64,000 nucleotides of DNA from Rhizobium leguminosarum bv. trifolii WSM1325. Lineage in GTDB: Bacteria; Pseudomonadota; Alphaproteobacteria; Rhizobiales; Rhizobiaceae. The first letter of the stretch is position 1. Each line of letters opens with the position of its first letter. Positions 44,460 through 53,341 of the stretch are shown in pieces. Location: the NCBI GenBank assembly GCA_000023185.1, contig CP001625.1:62001-126000 (forward strand). The letters run 5' to 3'. The notes beneath the pieces are model-generated. The model saw only the letters and a list, made by a program, of their open reading frames with translations. It did no database searches and was not told where the DNA came from. A program made the position numbers and the translations under genes.

Positions 44460-44726
44460 ATGATTGCACAGCCCTACCATCTCTATATCGAACGCGCGGA
44501 TGCGGCAAAGAACATGGCGCGCTACTACGCCATGGAAGTCGGGCAGACAATGTTTGGAGAGGTCTGCCTGATCCGGCGATGGGGACGCATCGGCCAGCAT
44601 GGGCAGGAAAAACAGCACGTCTTCGAGCGGGAGGAGGAAGCGGTTCGCCTGTTCCTCGCCCTGGTGAAACAAAAACGTGCCCGGGGCTATCGGCCAAGAT
44701 CAACTCTCCGGTATTTGCAGCGATGA
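44460..44726 (+). CDS. WGR-domain protein
   Basis: This 88-residue protein is almost a single WGR domain: YHLYIERADAAKNMARYYAMEV...CLIRRWGRIGQHGQEKQHVFE...AVRLFLALVKQKRARGY. WGR domains occur in poly(ADP-ribose) polymerases and in bacterial proteins, where they are thought to bind nucleic acids. Stand-alone WGR genes are common on rhizobial plasmids. ATG 44460 starts the domain directly; a longer frame upstream has no family similarity. Confidence 0.75.
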   Translation: MIAQPYHLYIERADAAKNMARYYAMEVGQTMFGEVCLIRRWGRIGQHGQEKQHVFEREEEAVRLFLALVKQKRARGYRPRSTLRYLQR

Positions 44727-44995
44727 TCCGATCGCCTCGGTCCTTCAGCGTCACGACGACCGCCGAAACGGGCCCCTGATGGCGCGTTGGTCTCGAGAAT
44801 GCCGCGCCGATCTAGATGAGGAACGATATCGGCCAGTCGCGGTAGGGAGTTGGCGAATTGCTGCATGATGTTTTCCTTTTAAACGCGCGCATCACTGATA
44901 TCCGACCTAAAGGTCGTGGGCGGCATCGAGGCCTATTGTCGGCTTTCTCAAAGCGGGCCGCTGGCCCCGCCTCAAGCGGCGGGGCCAGCGGGATC

Positions 44996-45307
44996 TCAGT
45001 CTCGGTTTTGGCGGGACCAGATCAACTGGTAGCCGTCCTCGCCTTCGACCTCCGAAAGCGTCGCGTAGATCGGGGCCGGGAAGCTCGGGTCGTCCAGCTT
45101 GACCGAGAGGTAGTCGCGGTCGCTCTCGCTGGAACGCTTCTGCCAGGCCGCACCAAGCTCGACGTTGCCAGCGTAGATACGGAAGTGCGGACCCTTGTCG
45201 GACGGATTTTCGACGCGGGCGATGCGGGCCTTGACGTTGAGAGCGAGAGTGCGGATCGAGCCGGTGAAGCCGTTTTCGTTTGCGGTGAAGATGCCGATGG
45301 TAGCCAT
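44996..45307 (-). CDS. DUF736-family protein
   Basis: This 103-residue protein starts [24 protein letters not shown], the standard DUF736 opening, and ends with the family's [13 protein letters not shown] segment. ATG 45307 follows AAAGGA; ATG 45313 is too close. DUF736 proteins are frequent on rhizobial plasmids and are of unknown function. The upstream gene order is not informative. Confidence 0.85.
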   Translation of the reverse strand: MATIGIFTANENGFTGSIRTLALNVKARIARVENPSDKGPHFRIYAGNVELGAAWQKRSSESDRDYLSVKLDDPSFPAPIYATLSEVEGEDGYQLIWSRQNRD

Positions 45308-46248
45308 GTTCATGTTCCTTTCGTGTGTATCGGGCCGCGCCCATCGCGGCCTCGATGGCTGTCGCAAAGACCGGTGACGATCGGACCGCACCTGATAAGG
45401 CCAAAATGAAATGGAGGGCGGCAAGACGCAGATTTGTTAGCGGGAGAGGAGGACGTGACGTCCGGGGTAAGAAATCTGCAAATTGCCGTTGCGGGAAGAC
45501 GATCGAGGCGCAGCCGGTCTCCGGTCAGACATGCCTCATCGAGCCCGCGGAGGAGCGGCCTACGACAGCAATGGGAGGTACTTGAGCATGGGGGCCCGCG
45601 TCAGGGCATTCCGTACCGAAACAGCTGCAGCGGCAAGCCTGCGCTCTGTCCTCAAGTCATGGCGTCGAATTCGGTTGCGACGAGTTCGGCCGACCGGGCA
45701 GTTGCCCTTGTTATCGACGTGACTTGCCGAGCCTGGTTCGCCGCCCGGAGAATCCATGCGTCACGCCAAGCCGTCTATCGTCGAAGTCAGGCAGCCCCAA
45801 AGCAGTGGCCACCGATCGGCCCAACCGGGGAAGCGTTCGACCGCCGCGCCGCTTACCCAGTCCACTTGCTCGCACGCAAAACGGCCGAGGCACGGATGAC
45901 GGCCGTCGATGCCAGGAGGCTGCCCATCGCTGAACGCCTTCGTCGCGGTCAGCTAGTCAAAGGTTGCTCTTGGACCCAAGGCGAACCCCGAATGCATGGC
46001 GTCATCGACGTAAACCGACAAGGCGCACCTCAATTTAAGTAGCCGGCTAAATAGTTTGTGGCGTAATCAACGTTATGGAACCCAGGAGACGCCCGGAATA
46101 TACCGTCGATTCGCACGACTTTTTCCTCACCCGGCGGTTCTGAGCGGCAACGCCTGCCGTGCCGGTGTCGTTAGTTAAGCGTGGCGTAGCGCATTGAAGC
46201 GGCCGGCAAAGCCGGCGCCTCAAATGCCACATCCATGTTATCTTTTAC
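45308..46248. other. Interval of 0.94 kb with no supported gene
   Basis: Several overlapping open frames exist (for example + strand 45434-46042), but all are Arg/Ser/Pro-rich with no recognisable motif. A GGCCGGCAAAGCCGGC hairpin lies near 46201-46216. The interval separates the plasmid backbone genes from the aromatic island. Confidence 0.45.
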
Positions 46249-47097
46249 TCACTCGGCAACGAAGTGGTTCTCGATTACCCCCAGGCCGCTGACTTCCACT
46301 CGAACGACATCGCCTGCCTTCATGAAGGTTTCTGTCGCGATTCCGACATTCGACGGAGTTCCAGTTGCAATAATATCGCCCGGCTCGAGGGTCATCACAG
46401 TTGAGAGATAGGCGATTTGGTCCCAGATGTTGTAGATCATGTCGCCGGTCGACGTGCGCTGTCGCTCCTCACCGTTAAGCGACAGTGTAAGTGTCAGATC
46501 GTGAGGATCGGCCACCTCATCAGCAGTGGTGATCCATGGCCCGATCGGACCGTGTGTATCGAAGCTTTTGCCGAGCGTATAGGTGGGCGAGCGGAACTGC
46601 CAGTCGCGCGCTGTAACGTCGTTTGCGACGAAATAACCGGCAATGACGGAACGTGCGTCCTCGCGGCTGACATGCCGGCACCGCGTGCCGATGACGAAGC
46701 CGAGTTCGGCCTCATAATCGACTTTTTCGGAGACCTCAGGGATCACGATATCGTCGAACGGGCCGTTGATACAGCTGACCTGCTTGTTGAACCAGAGCTG
46801 CGACTTAGGTGTCGCAATCCCGGCAGCGGCAGCCTCCTCGGCGTGGGCTTTGTAGTTCATGCCGATGGCTAGAAACTTGCGTGGATCGTCGATGGGCGCA
46901 AGCAAACGTACTTCCGATAGCAGGAAGCAGGGCGCGCTGACGGATTGGATGGCAGATTGCAGCTCGTGCAGTCTTTCGATCAAAAGCTTCATCGAGCCAT
47001 TCAAGTCAGGCGCGACATTCGTAAGATCAAAGATGTGATCCCCTTCGACCCTCCCGAGTCTCGTTTTGCCCTCGACTGCAAATCTGGCAAGCTTCAT
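46249..47097 (-). CDS. Fumarylacetoacetate-hydrolase-family protein
   Basis: This 282-residue protein has the FAH core: FLAIGMNYKAHAEEA (about 80-94), KVDYEAELGFVIG with the two metal Glu (about 122-134) and GYFVANDVTARDWQ with the metal Asp, then ATGTPSNVG. It would hydrolyse or hydrate a beta-diketone-type product of aromatic ring cleavage. It is the last gene of the minus-strand operon starting at 56622, downstream of the ADC-like gene by 15 bp. Confidence 0.88.
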   Translation of the reverse strand: MKLARFAVEGKTRLGRVEGDHIFDLTNVAPDLNGSMKLLIERLHELQSAIQSVSAPCFLLSEVRLLAPIDDPRKFLAIGMNYKAHAEEAAAAGIATPKSQLWFNKQVSCINGPFDDIVIPEVSEKVDYEAELGFVIGTRCRHVSREDARSVIAGYFVANDVTARDWQFRSPTYTLGKSFDTHGPIGPWITTADEVADPHDLTLTLSLNGEERQRTSTGDMIYNIWDQIAYLSTVMTLEPGDIIATGTPSNVGIATETFMKAGDVVRVEVSGLGVIENHFVAE

Positions 47098-47112
47098 ATT
47101 TTTCTCCTGTGT

Positions 47113-48006
47113 TCACTCTGGCGCCGGTTCCACGGGCCGGATGCTGTTGACCGACACACCGATGCCAGGCCCCGAGAAGGCGACCATCTCGGTCCTCACG
47201 ATATCGACGCATGGGAGGTCGGCAATGGCATTGACGATATGGAAGGTCGTCGGGAGCTGTTCGAACGTGGCGCGATGCCAATTGAAGCTGCCGTTGGCTC
47301 TCCACCGCTTGAAGTCGTAGCCTTCAAAACTGATGGCGTCGGGCCGCCCCTCGCCCGGCCGCAGCGCCGGCGTGGTGACGTAGGCGACATCTGCGCCGGC
47401 TCCCTTCCGCGGGCTCGTACGGGGCACATACTTGTAGTACATGGCCGCGCCGCCGCCAGAACCGGGCAGGCTGGGTGGCGCATCTTCCTCGATCATCCCA
47501 GTGAGCGCGATATCGAAGAATTTGAAGCCGAACCACGACGTCTCGCAAGAGGCCGTTCCCTTATCGCGTTCCCAGGCAATTTCCGGCATGTCGCAAAAGA
47601 GTTTCGGGAAGCCCATCTCGTCGCGACCGGTCAAAATCGCCTCGGGTTGGCCCTCCCAGATTACCGGGCAGAAAGAGCCGTCAAGCGTCTCGGTCTTTCC
47701 CTGATAGGTCACCGGAAAGTCGACCGACAGGATGCCGTAGCCACGACCGGCGAGCCAATAGAGGTTCTTGAACCAGGCACAAGACACACTGAGCAGTGGC
47801 TCGCCTCTCAAGCTCATGCCGGGCGGCAGAAGGGCTGCCAGCTTCGCGGGATCGGTGCGGTAGGTGATCGCCATCCACTCCGCATTCATCGTGCCGGTTT
47901 CTTCCCGCGACCACATGCCGCCGCCGGGCTTTTGGCGGGGACCTACCGCCGGCCCAAAGACGACAGGCATTCGGTAACGATGGTCGGGGTGCAGTGTGAA
48001 GCCCAT
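47113..48006 (-). CDS. Acetoacetate-decarboxylase-like protein
   Basis: This 297-residue member of the ADC fold (cd ADCSF) has SVDFPVTYQGKTETLDGSFCP (about residue 95) and the GRDEMGFPKLFCD segment, where the Lys aligns with the Schiff-base lysine of acetoacetate decarboxylase. Enzymes of this fold decarboxylate or isomerise beta-keto acids. The start has GGAG 6 bases before. It sits between the small membrane-protein gene and the FAH gene, so a role late in the ring-fission pathway is inferred. Confidence 0.8.
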   Translation of the reverse strand: MGFTLHPDHRYRMPVVFGPAVGPRQKPGGGMWSREETGTMNAEWMAITYRTDPAKLAALLPPGMSLRGEPLLSVSCAWFKNLYWLAGRGYGILSVDFPVTYQGKTETLDGSFCPVIWEGQPEAILTGRDEMGFPKLFCDMPEIAWERDKGTASCETSWFGFKFFDIALTGMIEEDAPPSLPGSGGGAAMYYKYVPRTSPRKGAGADVAYVTTPALRPGEGRPDAISFEGYDFKRWRANGSFNWHRATFEQLPTTFHIVNAIADLPCVDIVRTEMVAFSGPGIGVSVNSIRPVEPAPE

Positions 48007-48028
48007 GAGTTAATCTCCATAGAAGTGT

Positions 48029-48148
48029 TTAGAACCGGACCCCGGCTGTGAGAGTACCCACCCAGACAGGGAACGCGGCAAGACTGATTGTTGCGATATG
48101 ACCAAGGATCAGCTCGAGGGTTTTGCTATGCGACTTCGTTGAGAACAT
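48029..48148 (-). CDS. Candidate small membrane protein (39 residues)
   Basis: The frame begins with an ATG that overlaps the last 23 bases of the FAD-hydroxylase gene in another frame, with GAGGACGAG in front, and runs to a TAA 22 bp before the ADC-like start. The product is MFSTKSHSKTLELILGHIAT followed by ISLAAFPVWVGTLTAGVRF, a basic N-terminus and one hydrophobic helix. It is too short for standard gene finding. Tight packing in the operon supports translation, but nothing else is known. Confidence 0.45.
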   Translation of the reverse strand: MFSTKSHSKTLELILGHIATISLAAFPVWVGTLTAGVRF

Positions 48149-49682
48149 GGTCTCGTCCTCTCATCATACCTTCGAAAGCCTCAAGCAAACTGTCGATCTC
48201 CTTGGAATTGGCAGCGGAGCCGAAGGCATAAAAATCAGGCCGGGCGAGGTAGGCCGCGGCATCATGGCTTTCTAGCCAGTGCGAGAGGCGCCCGTTGATG
48301 TCGCGCCAGCCGGCTCCTCCGAGCAAGACCTGGCGAACACCGAGCCTCGCCAATCGCGCATCATCGACAGCAACGTTTGTGACCAGTACGAAATTCCGAC
48401 CGGCCAGATCGTCAAGGCGAACCGGGCTGCTGTCACGCACCAGGTCGTCGTGCGGTAAAAGTTCGCCGGCGAAACCCATTGGTTTGCCATCAGCGTCTCT
48501 CGCGATGATGCCATCAGACAACGGAGGGAAAACCGGCGGTGGCGGCATGATCCCGGCAAAGAATGCCTCATCCCTGCGGCGAGCCGCTTCCGGATCGGGC
48601 ACGCAGATCACCTGTCCCATCGCCATAGAGATTCTGATGACCGCCTCCACATGGGGAGAACGCTCGGCCTCGTAGCTGTCGAGCAGGCTTTCGGCGACGG
48701 AACCGTCCAGAACAAGGCCCAGCTTCCAGCCGAGGTTCCATGCATCGCGCAGGCCGGCGCACATACCCTGCCCCATGAACGGTGGCATGAGATGGGCGGC
48801 GTCCCCGGCAAGCAGCATCTGACCTTTCCGCCAGCCGCGGGTAAGAAGCGAACGGAAGCGATAGGTCGCGCTGCGGATGAGATGACCGTCATCAGGCGAA
48901 AGCCAGGGAGCGAGAAGTTCCCAGACCTCGTCGGCGGCGCACATCTGCGTAGGCTCCTCGCCGGGAAGCAGCATGAATTCAAAGCGCCTATTGCGCACTC
49001 CACTGGGCACGATCGTGGTTGGGCGCGCTGGGTTGCACCACTGGGCCGCATCTGGGATGTGGAGTTTTTCAAGATCGTTTGGCATGACGTCGACGACCAG
49101 CCAAGCTTCGTCGAATCCATGGTCGATGACCGGGACATCCATCAGCCTACGCACGAAGCTGTTGGCTCCGTCGCAGCCGACCAGATAGCGTCCGGTCAGC
49201 AATCTTGTTTCTGAATGGTCGATCCTCAAGCTCTGCGCGTCGAAGCGGGCTATCTCGACCTCTATATGATCGCCTGCGTCACGCGCTGCGATGGCTTCCA
49301 TTCCGAGATGATAGGAGATGCCGTCGCGACGGCGGAGATCCTCATGAAGGATCTTCTCCAGTTCAGGCTGGTTGAACGTATATCCAGTCGCGCCGCCGGA
49401 GATCGATTCCCGGGTCTCGTCGATGTCGATCAGGACTTTCCAGTCGGCATTGTACCAAACATAGTGGCCCATCCCACGTGAAATGGCCGCGACATCTCTG
49501 GCAATGCCCATAGCATAAAAGATGCGCTTTATCTCGTGGTCATAGCCAATAGCGCGTGGGAGCGGATATGCTTCCGGCCAGCGTTCCACGACCGCCACTT
49601 TGTGCCCACCATCGACGAGTTGCCGGGCGAGCACCTTTCCTGCAGGCCCATAGCCCACAATTATGACATCGTATTCGGTCAT
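48126..49682 (-). CDS. FAD-dependent aromatic hydroxylase (MhpA/PheA type)
   Basis: This 518-residue class A flavoprotein monooxygenase has the FAD GxGxxG (VIIVGYGPAGKVLA, residues 6-19), the DG motif in LVGCDGANSFVR and the GD motif LLAGDAAHLMPPFMGQGMCAGLRDAWNL. It is of the kind acting on 3-(3-hydroxyphenyl)propionate or similar phenols and would hydroxylate a phenolic ring to a catechol-type substrate for the extradiol dioxygenase upstream. ATG 49682 follows GGGAGG and was preferred over the earlier in-frame start. Confidence 0.88.
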   Translation of the reverse strand: MTEYDVIIVGYGPAGKVLARQLVDGGHKVAVVERWPEAYPLPRAIGYDHEIKRIFYAMGIARDVAAISRGMGHYVWYNADWKVLIDIDETRESISGGATGYTFNQPELEKILHEDLRRRDGISYHLGMEAIAARDAGDHIEVEIARFDAQSLRIDHSETRLLTGRYLVGCDGANSFVRRLMDVPVIDHGFDEAWLVVDVMPNDLEKLHIPDAAQWCNPARPTTIVPSGVRNRRFEFMLLPGEEPTQMCAADEVWELLAPWLSPDDGHLIRSATYRFRSLLTRGWRKGQMLLAGDAAHLMPPFMGQGMCAGLRDAWNLGWKLGLVLDGSVAESLLDSYEAERSPHVEAVIRISMAMGQVICVPDPEAARRRDEAFFAGIMPPPPVFPPLSDGIIARDADGKPMGFAGELLPHDDLVRDSSPVRLDDLAGRNFVLVTNVAVDDARLARLGVRQVLLGGAGWRDINGRLSHWLESHDAAAYLARPDFYAFGSAANSKEIDSLLEAFEGMMRGRDHVLNEVA

Positions 49683-49739
49683 GAACTTTCCTCCCTTCAA
49701 CCAGCCCAGCCGATCGGCGACCGCTCCACAAACCCGGCA

Positions 49740-50639
49740 TCAAACGTCTGGACTGAATGGGATGCCCGGGCACAGGAAGCCTGGCGTGGGAGGCGTGCCC
49801 CACAGATTAAGCCAGCGACCGGCCAAGCCTTCGGAAATGTCCCAAGTCCTTGGCTCGTAGGTCGCATCGTTGTCGATGCGCTCGAGCTCGATGGAATTTT
49901 CCACCAGGCAACCGTGAGGGTCGGCGTAGTACGTGAAGATGTTCCCACCAGCGCCGTGACGGCCCGGTCCCCAGACCAGTGCCCTGTCTTTAAGAGTCAG
50001 GTTGTCGGCGATTGCCGCGAGATCTTCGAGCGAGTGGAGGTCGAAAGCATAGTGGTGTAGCCCGCTCTTGCCCGGCCCCATGGCTATCGTGTGGTGAAAC
50101 CCATCTTCGGCTCGGTACCAACGCAAGCCATCTTCCCCAGTCTGGTCGGAGAGCTTCATGCCGAGAACCTTTTCGCAGAACTCACCAAAGGCTTGGGTAT
50201 CCGGCGCGAAGGCGTTGATGTGCTCGATACGGCGGGGGCGCGCTCCGGGCGTCGAATAATTGTGGCGACGCGGCTGATTGCGGGCGATCGGCGTGTGGAC
50301 CTCAAAGATCGCGCCTCCGGGGGCGACGAGGCGTACGGCCTTATCGTAGTGTCTGCCGAGCGGCCTGTCGTCGAGTACGGCGAGGCCGTCGGACAACGCC
50401 CTTCGCTTCACTTCGTCGACGGCACCGGGGCTGACGGCCTCTAGCCCGCAGGCAACCGCCTTGCCGTCACCCTTGACGTAGGTCACCTCGTGATGCCGGT
50501 CATTGCTCGAGAGATAGACCGTATCCCCATCCTGTTCCGTAATGCGAAGGCCGACTACATTGCATATGTCGTTTGCCGCACCAAGCGGATCGGGCGAGGA
50601 GATGACCACATGCCCCATTTGTCGAATTAAGTAAGTCAT
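49740..50639 (-). CDS. Extradiol ring-cleavage dioxygenase (VOC fold)
   Basis: This 299-residue two-domain VOC protein has the type I extradiol metal ligands H140 (RRIEHINAF), H195/H196 (GLHHYAFDL) and E247 (CLVENSIEL), and the catalytic His-Tyr region near residues 182 and 238. It would cleave a catechol next to the hydroxyl pair. The ATG 50639 starts the first domain; an earlier in-frame Met adds nine residues. The gap of 57 bp to the hydroxylase gene fits one operon. Confidence 0.9.
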   Translation of the reverse strand: MTYLIRQMGHVVISSPDPLGAANDICNVVGLRITEQDGDTVYLSSNDRHHEVTYVKGDGKAVACGLEAVSPGAVDEVKRRALSDGLAVLDDRPLGRHYDKAVRLVAPGGAIFEVHTPIARNQPRRHNYSTPGARPRRIEHINAFAPDTQAFGEFCEKVLGMKLSDQTGEDGLRWYRAEDGFHHTIAMGPGKSGLHHYAFDLHSLEDLAAIADNLTLKDRALVWGPGRHGAGGNIFTYYADPHGCLVENSIELERIDNDATYEPRTWDISEGLAGRWLNLWGTPPTPGFLCPGIPFSPDV

Positions 50640-50855
50640 TTCAGATGCTTCTTTCGATTGATCCACGACCAGAGAATGTCCTCTTTAAAGCCGCGAGACT
50701 GTTCGCACCGCGCGTCGCTGGGCGGAGGTGAAAGGATGCCGGCGGTGTTTTCCAAACCGAACCGCCAGAGTGCGCATGTGGCCGGGCGGTCAATTGTTCA
50801 ATCACCGCCCGGAATGTCCGCCGTCAGGCCCTTGGAGGCGGCGACGCCCCATTGA

Positions 50856-51464
50856 TCAATGGCCCGAAACGCCCTGTAAGATCTTTTGCACCGAGGGACG
50901 CTCGCTGATCCGCTGGAGATAGGCGACGATGCGCGGCCAAGCCGACAGATCCAGCTCGACCTTTTTGGCCCAACCCAGCACGACGAAGGCGTAGGCATCG
51001 GCGATCGTGAACGTCTCACCGGCAAGATAAGAACTATCGGCGAGGCGGGCATCGAGGACGCCGAATACGCGCGGCAGGAACATCGCCCTCGTCTGGTCAC
51101 GGTACTCGGCAGGTGTGTTCGGCCGGTTCAGCGGCGAAAAGGTCTTGTGCAACTCCGTGGCGATATAGTTCGTCCACTCAAGCACGCGATAGCGCGCGAA
51201 GTTGCCTGGTGGTGGCAAAAGGCCAGAGGCTGGCGCCTGGTCGGCAACATATTGCATTATCACAGCTGCTTCGGTCAGGATTTGCCCGTCGTCGAGAACA
51301 AGCGCCGGAACCTGCCCCTTCGGATTGACGTCGAGGTAGCTCGTACCGTCCTCCAGGATCTTGCTCCTTAGATCGACATTGGCGAGGTCAATCGGAATCG
51401 CCGCCTCTTCCAATACAATCCGGGAAGCGGTGGAGCAGGCTCCGGGGACTTGGTAAAGCTTCAT
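50856..51464 (-). CDS. Glutathione S-transferase
   Basis: This 202-residue GST has the thioredoxin-like N-terminal domain (LYQVPGACSTASRIVLEE with the Ser region near residue 10, and KGQVPALVLDDGQILTEAAVIMQYV with the cis-Pro and E-S-type motif) and an all-helical C-terminal domain. In aromatic degradation operons GSTs act in cis-trans isomerisation of ring-cleavage products or in dehalogenation or ether cleavage. It follows the SnoaL-like gene by 36 bp. ATG 51464 was chosen over 51479. Confidence 0.85.
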   Translation of the reverse strand: MKLYQVPGACSTASRIVLEEAAIPIDLANVDLRSKILEDGTSYLDVNPKGQVPALVLDDGQILTEAAVIMQYVADQAPASGLLPPPGNFARYRVLEWTNYIATELHKTFSPLNRPNTPAEYRDQTRAMFLPRVFGVLDARLADSSYLAGETFTIADAYAFVVLGWAKKVELDLSAWPRIVAYLQRISERPSVQKILQGVSGH

Positions 51465-51500
51465 GCGCTGGTACTCCAATCGCTGCTGTCGTGCTTGGTA

Positions 51501-51908
51501 TCAATGCTTGGGCGGTGCAATTTTGTTCACGCTGCTCCAGTGCTCGGAGAGCTTGTCGCCGCGAACGCGGAAGGCATCGAAGATGAAGTAATCGTAGGTC
51601 CTGCCGCTGCCGTCGGGTTCCGGTTGAGGCAGATAGGCGGCGACGACAACCATGTCTGCTTCGGCGAGGATGAACGCCGGCGGAATCCGCATCTCCGCTG
51701 GTTCGGGCACCGGCCCGTTCGGGAAAATCGCCCTCACGAAGCCCTCGAAACCGGAAAGGCCACTGGGGATGTGGTTGCAATGCTGGAGATAGTCCTCGGT
51801 CACGAAGTCTTTCGCGACTTCGGCATTTTGGCCATCGAACACCCGGCGGTAAAATTCTCGAACCAAGTGCTTGTTGCGCTCGAGTTGTTGATCGTTTTCT
51901 TGTGCCAT
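51501..51908 (-). CDS. SnoaL/NTF2-like protein
   Basis: This 135-residue protein has the alpha+beta-barrel pattern (LVREFYRRVFDGQN near 15-29, EDYLQHCNHIPSGLSGFEGF near 42-61, then strands ending HWSSVNKIAPP). Such proteins act as small hydrolases, cyclases or isomerases, and several sit in aromatic or steroid pathways. A AAAAGGATAG ribosome site precedes ATG. Its substrate is not deducible; it may act on ring-cleavage intermediates. Confidence 0.75.
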   Translation of the reverse strand: MAQENDQQLERNKHLVREFYRRVFDGQNAEVAKDFVTEDYLQHCNHIPSGLSGFEGFVRAIFPNGPVPEPAEMRIPPAFILAEADMVVVAAYLPQPEPDGSGRTYDYFIFDAFRVRGDKLSEHWSSVNKIAPPKH

Positions 51909-51938
51909 GAAACTATCCTTTTGATGTGTGGTGCCGAT

Positions 51939-53318
51939 CTACGGCCGGCGTAGTGGTGAGAGGCCAAGGCCTCCGCCGAGGTCGAACGCAAGCGTCGCGT
52001 ATAAGACAAATCCGTCCTGCTGCCTGGCGGTCGAATAGTCACTCAGGACCGACGTGTTGGGATTGACGATGTAGGCGGCGCCAAGATCGAGCACACCGCG
52101 CTCGAAGACGCCCACGCTTCCGTGAACGTCGAACATGAACGTATCCCGGGGCTGCTTTTCATCGATGCCGGAAAAGAACAGCCGGGCGTTTCGCTCATAT
52201 TCAGCTCGCTTCTCGCTCAGTCCGAGGTAATGGACGGACGCGCCGATCGTGGCGAGCGGGTTCTCCGCCCAGAAACCGGAATATTCGATCCCGGCATAGG
52301 CCTCCCACGGATAGGACTGACCGTCACCGAAGGTATGAAACAAGCCACCGTAAAGTGCGATATTCTCTGGTATGGGACCGCTGTCGGGAGCGCTCCAGAC
52401 GACCTTTCGAACCTGCCCGTAAACTCCGGTCGTTCCTTGGTGCTCGATGATCGTCGGGCTGGGACCGAAGGTGGGATTTCCCCATCCGGAATTATAGAGC
52501 GCGTCCTCGTATCGCGATGAACGGTGGTAGGCACCTATCTCGAATCTCAACGGATTGGGATCGTCGAAGAACGACTCCTGGTGCGTAAGGTTTGCAATCG
52601 CGATCATACCATCAGCATCGCCTCTGCCCCAATCCCAGCCGCTTCCCTCTTGCCAGTTGTCTGCGTTGTCCTCAATTATACCCAAGCCGACTGCGGTATT
52701 CGGGGTGAGATGGTATTCGCCGCGCGCGCCCCAAACGGAAAGGCCCTCTCCCGGCATGTTAAGGGTTATCGCCAGCGTCGAATTCACACATCCAAGCCCT
52801 CCGCAGTAGCCCCGCGTCATGAAGTCTTGACCGAGCCCCATTCGACCCGCCTCTATTTCAAGCCGGTCCTCGAGAAAATCAGCTTCCACAGTCAGGCGCG
52901 TCAGGTCGGTTCGACTGTCGACAACCGGGACTGGGAAAAACGAGTTTGATAGATCGAACAGATAGTTATCGGTGTTGAACGACGGATAATTTATCGTCTC
53001 CACCCACTTCACTCTTAGATCGGGCGTCAGGTTACCGGTGGCACCGAAGACAAACATGCCATAGTTCGCAGAGGACCCTCTTTCGAACCCAAAAGAGGGA
53101 GCGTTTTGATAGATGTTGATATAATCAAGGTTGATATCGATGCCGTTGTCGTGAAGCCATTTACCGGTCGACGACAGTGGCCCGATGAATACAGGTTCCT
53201 GAACGCCGCCTATTGGATTGATGGGCGGGACGGTGATCGCCAGTCCCGCATCCTCCGCGGAAGCCGACGACGCAGTCACAAGTGCAATGATTGTCAGATG
53301 GCTCAGTCGAACGCGCAT
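51939..53318 (-). CDS. Outer-membrane porin, OprB/carbohydrate-porin-like
   Basis: This 459-residue protein has a signal peptide (RVRLSHLTIIALVTASSASA) and a beta-barrel composition with alternating strands (aromatic girdle, GWGNPTFGPSP, and a C-terminal FDLGGGLGLSPL). The OprB-like start (SSTGKWLHDNGIDINLDYINIY) occurs near residue 55. Porins of this class in aromatic gene clusters take up the substrate. GGGAGGGAAG precedes ATG 53318. It follows the MFS gene by 23 bp. Confidence 0.82.
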   Translation of the reverse strand: MRVRLSHLTIIALVTASSASAEDAGLAITVPPINPIGGVQEPVFIGPLSSTGKWLHDNGIDINLDYINIYQNAPSFGFERGSSANYGMFVFGATGNLTPDLRVKWVETINYPSFNTDNYLFDLSNSFFPVPVVDSRTDLTRLTVEADFLEDRLEIEAGRMGLGQDFMTRGYCGGLGCVNSTLAITLNMPGEGLSVWGARGEYHLTPNTAVGLGIIEDNADNWQEGSGWDWGRGDADGMIAIANLTHQESFFDDPNPLRFEIGAYHRSSRYEDALYNSGWGNPTFGPSPTIIEHQGTTGVYGQVRKVVWSAPDSGPIPENIALYGGLFHTFGDGQSYPWEAYAGIEYSGFWAENPLATIGASVHYLGLSEKRAEYERNARLFFSGIDEKQPRDTFMFDVHGSVGVFERGVLDLGAAYIVNPNTSVLSDYSTARQQDGFVLYATLAFDLGGGLGLSPLRRP

Positions 53319-53341
53319 TCTTCCCTCCCCAAATGTATCTC

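Noticed and set aside
45434-46042. Open frame of 202 codons on the plus strand between DUF736 and FAH genes
   Set aside because: Basic, low-information sequence with no recognisable motif; no ribosome site and several competing frames.
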